Below are positions 24,831-30,871 of a DNA stretch of 32,253 bases, one piece after another. Position numbers and translations under genes: made by a program. The DNA is taken from contig JAQBQX010000019.1 of the NCBI GenBank assembly GCA_028286785.1, forward strand, positions 1 through 32,253. Direction: 5' to 3'. Position 1 is the stretch's first letter. Each line of letters opens with the position of its first letter. This DNA comes from Candidatus Adlerbacteria bacterium (GTDB lineage Bacteria; Patescibacteriota; Minisyncoccia; Phycocordibacterales; SBAW01). The notes beneath the pieces are model-generated. The model did not search any database. It was given only the letters and a program-made list of their open reading frames with translations, and was not told where the DNA came from.

Positions 24831-24923
24831 TGTTATACTCAAGGACACAGTCTGTCTTAGAAATGTCTTTCAAATCCTTAAAGGACAGCAATAAGACAAG
24901 TGTAAAAGACGCATTGAAAATCA
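24831..24923 (+). promoter_or_regulatory. Promoter and repeat-bearing leader of the HTH gene
   Basis: TGT-TATACT (24831-24839) is an extended -10; the start would be near 24846, leaving a ~78-base leader. The leader holds AAGGACA at 24841 and 24881, AAGACA at 24893, AAAAGAC at 24904, and the inverse forms TGTCTT at 24853 and TGTCTTT at 24864. The inverted copies can pair with the direct ones. No Shine-Dalgarno sequence is evident. Confidence 0.6.
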
Positions 24924-25664
24924 ATGTCTGATAACACCTCTAATTTTCATACATTTGCCTTACAGTCAGGCCTTTTTAAAGGACACGACGATTGGTATTT
25001 TTGCTATTTAAAGTCAGAACGGATCGCCCACGTGCTCGCTGTTTTGGCCCAGAGCTCTCCACACCCTGACCTAGACCGTTTGATTGAACTTGCGTCGTCT
25101 CTGCCGGAATCAATCGTGTACTTTGCTGCCTCTGAAGTGGTGCCTTCTGTATTGTTGGCCGAAGTATTTGTGCTCCTTTCCGCGATGCGTCTTAGCGGTA
25201 CTAAGAACCTCATTCGGCAAGAAAACGTTTCAGTACTTATAAGTGAACTCCAACACATTGCTCAATTAATGGGGAACAGCAGCCAAGTGTCGCCGTTTGT
25301 GACTGCCGAGGATTTTGCCGTGCCGTTTGCAACGGCCCCTGACCAAATACCTAAAAGACTTTCTATGCCACCAACCTTAGCCGAAGCGGGAGTTCCTATA
25401 AAGGACATCTATAAAGGACATTTAAAAAGGCAGGCAGGGCCCGTCCCACGCCCCTCTAAAGACCAGGAAGATCGGGCTGCCATAATCCGCGATTTTGTCC
25501 TTTCAAATAAGGGGGTTTCTATAAAAGACATTTCTAAGGTAGTGCGAAACTGTAGTGAGAAAACAATCCAGCGCGAATTGGGTGCGCTTATCCAACAGGG
25601 ATTGGTTAAAAAAATAGGGGAGAGGCGGTGGAGCGTATACGTAGGCAGTGCTTCGGCGCAGTAA
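24924..25664 (+). CDS. HTH-domain protein, CPR-type, probably a transcription regulator
   Basis: 246 residues. The N-terminal ~110 residues look helical (HDDWYFCYLKSERIAHVLAVL, SSLPESIVYFAASEV). A low-complexity linker spans residues ~130-180. The C terminus is a winged helix-turn-helix (about 185-240): AIIRDFVLSNKGVSIKDISKVV, then CSEKTIQREL and GLVKKIGERRWSVY. I remember Patescibacteria proteins with this 'IKDIS ... CSEKTIQRELxxL ... GERRWSxY' ending, but know no assigned function. The coding sequence carries repeats of a nucleotide motif also present in its leader, read in different frames (FKGH 18-21, IKDI 159-162, YKGH 163-166, IKDI 200-203). Divergent from ftsK. Confidence 0.78.
   Translation: MSDNTSNFHTFALQSGLFKGHDDWYFCYLKSERIAHVLAVLAQSSPHPDLDRLIELASSLPESIVYFAASEVVPSVLLAEVFVLLSAMRLSGTKNLIRQENVSVLISELQHIAQLMGNSSQVSPFVTAEDFAVPFATAPDQIPKRLSMPPTLAEAGVPIKDIYKGHLKRQAGPVPRPSKDQEDRAAIIRDFVLSNKGVSIKDISKVVRNCSEKTIQRELGALIQQGLVKKIGERRWSVYVGSASAQ
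25396..25421 (+). repeat. Perfect tandem 13-bp repeat inside the HTH gene
   Basis: CTATAAAGGACAT occurs twice head to tail (25396-25408 and 25409-25421). Because 13 is not a multiple of three, the copies are read in different frames, as I-K-D and Y-K-G-H. A third copy with one change (CTATAAAAGACAT) is at 25519-25531, and AAAGGACA is at 24978-24985. Confidence 0.92.
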
Positions 25665-25693
25665 AAATCAAGTTGACCCAGACCCCTCCCTGG

Positions 25694-25699
25694 TGTACC
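25694..25699 (+). promoter_or_regulatory. Upstream TGTACC half-site
   Basis: TGTACC followed 11 bases later by GGTA (25711-25714), an imperfect copy of the inverted repeat at the -10 box. The two TGTACC copies start 41 bases apart, close to four helical turns. Confidence 0.35.
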
Positions 25700-25717
25700 T
25701 TTATCCACAAGGTATTT

Positions 25718-25746
25718 TTGCACCTTCCACCCCCTGTACCTATAAT
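25718..25746 (+). promoter_or_regulatory. Strong sigma-70-type promoter upstream of the giant secreted protein
   Basis: TTGCAC (25718-25723), a 17-base spacer, TATAAT (25741-25746). Start predicted near 25753, which would give a leader of ~365 bases before the ATG at 26119, unless a separate small RNA is made. Confidence 0.8.
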
Positions 25747-25752
25747 GGTACA
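25735..25752 (+). promoter_or_regulatory. Inverted repeat enclosing the -10 box (candidate operator)
   Basis: TGTACC-TATAAT-GGTACA: two perfect 6-base arms with the consensus -10 hexamer exactly as the spacer. A protein bound here would block polymerase directly. Confidence 0.55.
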
Positions 25753-26118
25753 TAGTGGTTGAACCCCATTCGGGCTATAAGCCTGTGTGGGGCAGAATGC
25801 CAGGTTCGTTGACAATTTCATAATCAAACACCTTCATGAAAGACGCAGGTAAGATGTGCGCTCTTTTTGCGTCTATAAATAGTACGTGCTCGCACACCAG
25901 GAATCTTCCTTGTTCCGTATTGACCGCATGACCGATTCCGCCTCACATCTTGCTACCAACGCCTTCACATCTCGCTTGCCTCTTCGCGCTCCATCCTTCC
26001 TTTAATAGGAAAGGTGGTGACGAGGAGAGAGCGAGCGGGAGGGCAGGTAGGTTATCAGTGCTGTTCCATTTATTCGTAGGATTACAAGTAAATTATTATT
26101 CGTTCGTTTAGTTACCTT
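25753..26118 (+). promoter_or_regulatory. Long structured leader or small RNA region before the giant protein gene
   Basis: No convincing coding sequence. Three foldable parts are visible. 25759-25804: nested stems, including CCCCA/TGGGG around GGCT-ata-AGCC. 25839-25876: AGACGCA pairs with TGCGTCT. 25970-26036: a ~65-base imperfect hairpin with arms CTCGCT/AGCGAG, CCTC/GAGG and CCA..CCTT.CCT/AGG.AAGG..TGG. A second possible -10, TATTAT near 26094-26100, would leave a ~12-base leader. No Shine-Dalgarno site is near the ATG. Small ATG frames (for example 25836-25931, 31 codons) have no support. Confidence 0.5.
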
Positions 26119-29100
26119 ATGACTATTACTCAGAGTTCTTCACGTCTCGCCGCTCTCACCATTGGTGTAGCAGCAGTCGTCGCATTTGCGTTCGCAGCGG
26201 TTTCGGCCACTCCAGCGCAGGCTGCAACAATCTGCCCAGGCACAACGTTCTCGACAAACCTTAAACAAGGTGCAACGAGCGCAGGTGTTTTGGCATTGCA
26301 GCAGTTCTTGAACATGAGCCCAGACACGATGATTGCATCGACTGGCGCCGGTTCTCCTGGAAATGAAACAACCTACTTTGGTGCTTTGACCACAGTAGCT
26401 GTTAAAAAGTTCCAGCAAAAGTACGCAGCACAGATTTTGACACCGTTGGGTCTTACAACTCCAACGCCTAACTTCTACGCTGCATCACGTGCACAGGCTA
26501 ATGCAGTCTGCGCAGGCACAGCGGGCACAGGTACTGGTACCGGAACTGGTACAGGCACAGGAACAACAGGTTCTGGCTTGTCGGTTATGGCATCAGCACA
26601 GCCGGCTAATGCACTTGCTCCGGCAAATGCAGCTCGCGTACCATTCACAAACTTTACTCTCACAGCTTCTAATGACGGCGACGTCACTATCAGCGGTGTG
26701 ACAGTACAGCGTGGTGGCGCATCAGCTGACGCTTCCTTCTCAGGTGTTACTCTTCTTGATGCTTCAACTGGTCTCCAGATCGGTATCTCGAAGACGCTTA
26801 ACAGCAACCACCAGGCTACCGTCGGTGACACTATCGTCATCCCTCGCGGCACATCGCGTACCTTCACTGTTGCAGCAAACCGCGCAGCAGCAGGTGCTCA
26901 TGCTGGTGAAATCGCAAGCTTCTCTGTTGTGTCTATCAACACTTCAGCTGCAGTCAACGGTTCGCTCCCAATTGTTGGTGCAAGCCACACAATCAACGAG
27001 TCGCTGTCACTTGGTTCAGTTTCGACTTCAACATCGTCATTTGACCCAGGCGCAGCTCAGAGCCGCAACATCGGTGACACCGCTGTTCGCTTCTCGGGTA
27101 TCCGCTTTACAGCAGCTTCTTCGGAAGACTTGAAGCTCTACTCGATCCGTTGGCGCCAGACCGGTTCTGTTAGCGCATCTGACTTGTCAAACGTCATGAC
27201 AAACGTTGGCGGTACTATGTACCCAGCGACTGTTTCGGCAGACGGCAAATACTTCACTTCAACCTTCCCAGGCGGTATCTTGATCGCTAAGGGCAACTCG
27301 GTTGATGCGTACGTACAGGGCGATATCACCGGCTCTAACGCTGCAGGTCGCACCGCAGAGTTCGACATCGACAAATCGACAGACGTCTACTTTGTTGGTC
27401 AGCTCTATGGCTACGGCATCGCTGCTCCAGGTACCTACACACCTTGGTTTGTAGGCCGCTCGGCATCGATCAGCGCAGGTACAGTAACTACAATCAGCAA
27501 GGCAAACGAAGTTGCTGCGCAGAACATTGCAGTTAACGTTCCTGGCCAGGTTCTCGGCGGGTTTGCTACAAACTTTGCAGGTGAATCTGTATCAGCACAG
27601 CAGATGGTCTTCACTGTCTCAACCACAACCGGTAACACTTTCGGTCTCACCAGCGTTTCTATCGTTGATGAGAGCGGTCGCGTAGTTGCAGGTCCAGTTG
27701 ACCAGTCAGGCACATCACTTACCTTTACTGATACCGTTACGTTCTCAACAGGACGCCACGTGTACACACTCAAGGGTAAGGCTTCGTCTGCAACACCTAC
27801 AGGTACTACCTTCACTGTTGCCACAACTCCTTCGAGCCAGTGGACAAACGTGACAGGTCAGACCTCGGGTAACACCATTTCGCTTTCTGGTACAAGCCAG
27901 GTAACGATGAACACAATGACAGTTAAGGGCGGTTCGGCTGCAGTGACCTTCTCGTCACAGCCAACTTCTCAGAACGTCGTTGCAGGTGTTCAGAACTTTG
28001 TGTTCGGTAACTACCAAATCGACGCATCACAGTCAGGTGAAGACCTCCGCCTCAACGCGGTACCTCTTTACTTCACTGGAAATGCTACAACCCTTTCAGG
28101 TTGTCAGATCTGGGACGGTACAGCCTCTCTCAACAATGGCTCACGTGTAGTCAACACATTGACTGCAGGTGGTGCTACTGCAAACACCTTCAGCCTCGAT
28201 AACACTCTTATCGTTGCTAAGGGTACGGTCAAGACACTCGCAGTTAGCTGTAACATTTCGTCATCAGCTACTTCGTCGTCAACCTACAAGTTCTCAACAG
28301 ACACAGCTACGGGTGATTACGCCTTTACTGGCGCAACCTCGGGTAACACCATCACTCCTACCGCTTCGGCTTCGAACGCAGGTACGATGACTGTTACTGC
28401 AGGCTCGCTCACCATCTCAGTTGACTCATCGTCTCCTTCATACAAGGCGGCATCAGGTGGTTCAACCGGCGTGACTGTTGCTGCTATCAAGGTCCGTGCA
28501 ACAAACGAGGCAACAAACCTCACTAAGCTCGGCTTGGTACTCACTTCAGGCAGCGCAGGTGACCTCTCACAGGTATACATCTACAACGGTGCAACCTTGG
28601 TAGGTACAGCTCAGTTCACTGGTGGTAACACTGTCGCAACATCTACATTCAACACTGCGGTAGCGTTGACTAAGGATACCGACACAGTTCTTACCGTTAA
28701 GGCTGACTTCGCTGACATTGGTTCTAGCCAGTCAGGTACAGAAGGTAACCTCGTCAAGATTGATCCGCTCAATGCAGAAGGCACTGGCGCATCATCTGGT
28801 AACACAGTTACTGCAAGCGCAACAGCTGGTGTAGCAGGCGTACGCGTCTTCAACACCTTCCCAACGCTCGCACTTGATACGCTTGGCTCTACCGGCGTAG
28901 CCGATGGCAAGCTTATGCGCTTCAAGGTTACTGCTGACTCGTTGGGTCAGGTAGGTATCGGCAAGTTCACGTTCACACTCGCAACTACAACGTTGTCAGT
29001 GACGAACATCGGCTTGTACGCATACACTGATTCTTCTTACTCTTCAACAATCTCAAGCCAGGGCACTTCTGGTCAGATTGGTGCAACAGTATCGTCAGCA

Positions 29101-29412
29101 AGCACAACAGCGTTCTGGATCCAGCCAAGCACGTCTCCTGTCCAGGTCCCAGCAGGCTCAACTGTATACTTCGAACTTCGCGGTTCAGTTACAAACAATG
29201 CCACTGGCGCTTCGGTCGTGACGACTCTCTTGGGTGATGCAACCGCTAGCCCATCGACGGGTACATCGCCATTCGCTTCGGTCTCTGGTAACTTTATCTG
29301 GAGCGCAAACGCAACAGGTACAGCTGCTACATCAACCGGCAACGACTGGTCAAATGGTTACGGCCTCCCAGGCTACCCAGCCTCAGGTCTTATCCAGACT
29401 CGTTCGAACTAA
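26119..29412 (+). CDS. Giant secreted protein with peptidoglycan-binding-like domain, probable surface-layer protein
   Basis: 1097 residues. A Sec signal peptide (hydrophobic 10-29, predicted cleavage after ATPAQA, residue 35) precedes a PG_binding_1-like domain (about 42-105: GVLALQQFLNM ... TTVAVKKFQQKYAAQ). A pure Gly-Thr linker (136-148) leads to ~900 residues of Ser/Thr/Gly/Val-rich beta domains with recurrent ends such as TSGNTI(S/T) and (M)TV..GS. Only one or two cysteines follow the N-terminal domain. Codon use differs sharply from neighbours (AAC, TTC, TAC, AAG, CCA, GCA favoured), as in very highly expressed genes. A long leader, strong promoter and own terminator agree. The S-layer role is inferred from size, composition and expression signals. 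Confidence 0.85.
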   Translation: MTITQSSSRLAALTIGVAAVVAFAFAAVSATPAQAATICPGTTFSTNLKQGATSAGVLALQQFLNMSPDTMIASTGAGSPGNETTYFGALTTVAVKKFQQKYAAQILTPLGLTTPTPNFYAASRAQANAVCAGTAGTGTGTGTGTGTGTTGSGLSVMASAQPANALAPANAARVPFTNFTLTASNDGDVTISGVTVQRGGASADASFSGVTLLDASTGLQIGISKTLNSNHQATVGDTIVIPRGTSRTFTVAANRAAAGAHAGEIASFSVVSINTSAAVNGSLPIVGASHTINESLSLGSVSTSTSSFDPGAAQSRNIGDTAVRFSGIRFTAASSEDLKLYSIRWRQTGSVSASDLSNVMTNVGGTMYPATVSADGKYFTSTFPGGILIAKGNSVDAYVQGDITGSNAAGRTAEFDIDKSTDVYFVGQLYGYGIAAPGTYTPWFVGRSASISAGTVTTISKANEVAAQNIAVNVPGQVLGGFATNFAGESVSAQQMVFTVSTTTGNTFGLTSVSIVDESGRVVAGPVDQSGTSLTFTDTVTFSTGRHVYTLKGKASSATPTGTTFTVATTPSSQWTNVTGQTSGNTISLSGTSQVTMNTMTVKGGSAAVTFSSQPTSQNVVAGVQNFVFGNYQIDASQSGEDLRLNAVPLYFTGNATTLSGCQIWDGTASLNNGSRVVNTLTAGGATANTFSLDNTLIVAKGTVKTLAVSCNISSSATSSSTYKFSTDTATGDYAFTGATSGNTITPTASASNAGTMTVTAGSLTISVDSSSPSYKAASGGSTGVTVAAIKVRATNEATNLTKLGLVLTSGSAGDLSQVYIYNGATLVGTAQFTGGNTVATSTFNTAVALTKDTDTVLTVKADFADIGSSQSGTEGNLVKIDPLNAEGTGASSGNTVTASATAGVAGVRVFNTFPTLALDTLGSTGVADGKLMRFKVTADSLGQVGIGKFTFTLATTTLSVTNIGLYAYTDSSYSSTISSQGTSGQIGATVSSASTTAFWIQPSTSPVQVPAGSTVYFELRGSVTNNATGASVVTTLLGDATASPSTGTSPFASVSGNFIWSANATGTAATSTGNDWSNGYGLPGYPASGLIQTRSN
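26524..26562 (+). repeat. Gly-Thr dipeptide linker repeat
   Basis: Thirteen alternating Gly and Thr codons (residues 136-148) written with mixed synonyms (ggt/ggc/gga, aca/act/acc). It is therefore a maintained protein linker and not a fresh DNA slippage tract. Confidence 0.85.
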
Positions 29413-29450
29413 TCTTGGATGACTTCGGTCAACTAAGTTAGCAAGCAACA

Positions 29451-29477
29451 AAAGCCCCCTCACAAGAGGGGGCTTTT
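29451..29477 (+). terminator. Rho-independent terminator after the giant protein gene
   Basis: 8-bp stem GCCCCCTC / GAGGGGGC, loop acaa, extended by A-T pairs; the T tract is short (four). The stem's last T residues overlap the -35 box of the next promoter. Confidence 0.88.
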
Positions 29478-29504
29478 GCGTTGCGTAGGTATATCAATTA
29501 CACT
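29476..29504 (+). promoter_or_regulatory. Promoter of the TPR-like gene, leaderless start
   Basis: TTGCGT (29476-29481), 17-base spacer, TACACT (29499-29504), six bases (gttgat), ATG 29511. Confidence 0.6.
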
Positions 29505-29510
29505 GTTGAT

Positions 29511-30224
29511 ATGAATACGAATCGTTCACTTTTCCTAGGTATTGTTATTGCTGTAGTCATTGCCCTTGTTGCATTTATGGCATTTCGCTCATCGCGTGCG
29601 CCGGAAGCTGTCCAGTCGCCGGATACTACTCAAACGACCGGTACGACAACCGGTCAAACTGCCTCTTCCACTACTGTGGGCGGCGTCACTATCACAGGCC
29701 CGGGCACTATCGAGATGGTAGATAGCGGAGGCACTAAAATTCCCACACCTTCGCTTACACGCCCGATTACATTTTCGGCGGATGTTTCTGCCGAGATAAA
29801 AACATATCTCACCGGTAAGGAGCAAGATCTTATCGCCCAGCTCAAAAAAGCCCCAACTCGCACTGACCTGTGGCTCCAGCTTGGGCTCTACCGCAAGCAA
29901 GCAGGGGATTACACAGGTGCGGCAGAGGCGTGGACCTATGTAGCAAAGGTTGCACCGACTGAAATGCGCACAACCGCCTACGCTGATTTAGGCGACCTCT
30001 ACATGAACTTTGTGCACGACAACGCAAAGGCCGAGGTTAACTTCAAGGCAGCAGTAGCGCTTACTCCAAAGTACGTGCAGGGCTACCACGACCTTTTTAA
30101 CCTGTACCACTACACCCTCAAAGACGACATCAAAGCCGCTGCAATCCTGAAGGCGGGCCTCAAAGCAAACCCAAACAATACCGAACTCCTTGAGGTCCAA
30201 AAGCAATTCCAAGCAGGAAAGTAA
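29511..30224 (+). CDS. Membrane-anchored TPR-like protein
   Basis: 237 residues from ATG 29511, chosen for the -10 six bases upstream; a longer in-frame reading from 29481 would run through the promoter. One N-terminal helix (LFLGIVIAVVIALVAFMAF) is followed by a Thr/Gly-rich linker (about 27-65). The C-terminal ~120 residues are helical with TPR-type periodicity: DLWLQLGLYRKQAGDYTGAAEAW, YADLGDLYMNFVHDNAKAEVNFKAAV and AAAILKAGLKANPNN (segments shortened). Probably a protein-protein scaffold on the outer face of the membrane. It follows the giant secreted protein gene, so a role in surface assembly is possible but unproven. Confidence 0.8.
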   Translation: MNTNRSLFLGIVIAVVIALVAFMAFRSSRAPEAVQSPDTTQTTGTTTGQTASSTTVGGVTITGPGTIEMVDSGGTKIPTPSLTRPITFSADVSAEIKTYLTGKEQDLIAQLKKAPTRTDLWLQLGLYRKQAGDYTGAAEAWTYVAKVAPTEMRTTAYADLGDLYMNFVHDNAKAEVNFKAAVALTPKYVQGYHDLFNLYHYTLKDDIKAAAILKAGLKANPNNTELLEVQKQFQAGK

Positions 30225-30232
30225 ATTAGGAG

Positions 30233-30238
30233 TATACT
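30233..30238 (+). promoter_or_regulatory. -10 element, leaderless start
   Basis: TATACT, six bases (agagct) before the ATG at 30245. Confidence 0.6.
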
Positions 30239-30244
30239 AGAGCT

Positions 30245-30871
30245 ATGAATACTTCATCCGAAACGGGTGGAAAGGGGGCATGGCTTACCAAAATATGGCG
30301 GGTTGCACGATGGGTGCTTCTCGCCATTTTTGTGTTATATATAGCCTTGGCTGTATACCGCTTCCCAGTGGTGGCGCAAAAACAGAAAAGCGATGCCGTT
30401 GTGGCAAAGATCCATGCGCAAAAACTTACCCGAGAGGTGGTATTGGGGGATTTGCCCAACGAGCCTGACAAAGAGATAAATGACGCAACAGTGGCTGGCG
30501 TAGACGCTAACCGTAACGGCATCCGCGACGATGTTGAGAGGGCGATATATTTCAACCATAAAGACTCAGCAAAAGTAGTTGCCGCCGAGTATCAATATGC
30601 GATGGCGATACAAATGATGCTCACCCAAGTATTTGATACTAATACCTGGATTGCTGCCGCGGAGGAAACTTCTCGGGGTGATGCATGTGTTGGTGATGCT
30701 ACTGGTGATGATTTTCAAATCTATCTTAAAAGAACAAGAGAAGTTGAAAACATGATGGTGAATACTTCAACAAGACATGCCTCTGAGGATGCGGCATATA
30801 TGTTTACTGCTAGTTTCACACTTCCTAATACAGATATATGCAACGTCGATTTAAATACATTGCCCAACTAA
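30245..30871 (+). CDS. Single-pass membrane protein with EF-hand-like motif, function unknown
   Basis: 208 residues: a short cytoplasmic start, one membrane helix (about 22-40, VLLAIFVLYIALAVY), then a periplasmic/extracellular part. DANRNGIRDDVERAI (about residue 88 on) has the D-x-N-x-N-G-x-x-D-D spacing of calcium-binding EF-hand or thrombospondin-type-3 loops. No enzyme signature. The second half becomes AT-rich and less codon-biased, like the first part of the hydrolase gene that overlaps its end. The start is fixed by TATACT six bases upstream. Confidence 0.75.
   Translation: MNTSSETGGKGAWLTKIWRVARWVLLAIFVLYIALAVYRFPVVAQKQKSDAVVAKIHAQKLTREVVLGDLPNEPDKEINDATVAGVDANRNGIRDDVERAIYFNHKDSAKVVAAEYQYAMAIQMMLTQVFDTNTWIAAAEETSRGDACVGDATGDDFQIYLKRTREVENMMVNTSTRHASEDAAYMFTASFTLPNTDICNVDLNTLPN

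Noticed and set aside
24831-24923. CRISPR-like array from the repeated AAGGACA motifs
   Set aside because: Units are too short, unevenly spaced and extend into coding sequence; no cas genes.
25759-25804. Possible tRNA or tmRNA-like RNA (GGTTGAACCCC ... GGTTCG)
   Set aside because: Does not fold into a cloverleaf, lacks a T-loop/acceptor pairing, and has no tmRNA resume frame; kept only as a structured leader.
25836-25931. 31-codon ATG frame in the leader of the giant protein gene
   Set aside because: No Shine-Dalgarno site, no -10 at the usual spacing, no recognisable sequence, and it overlaps a hairpin (AGACGCA/TGCGTCT).
26524-26562. Slippage-prone microsatellite in the giant protein gene
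   Set aside because: The Gly-Thr codons use mixed synonyms, so the DNA is not a clean repeat; it is a protein linker.
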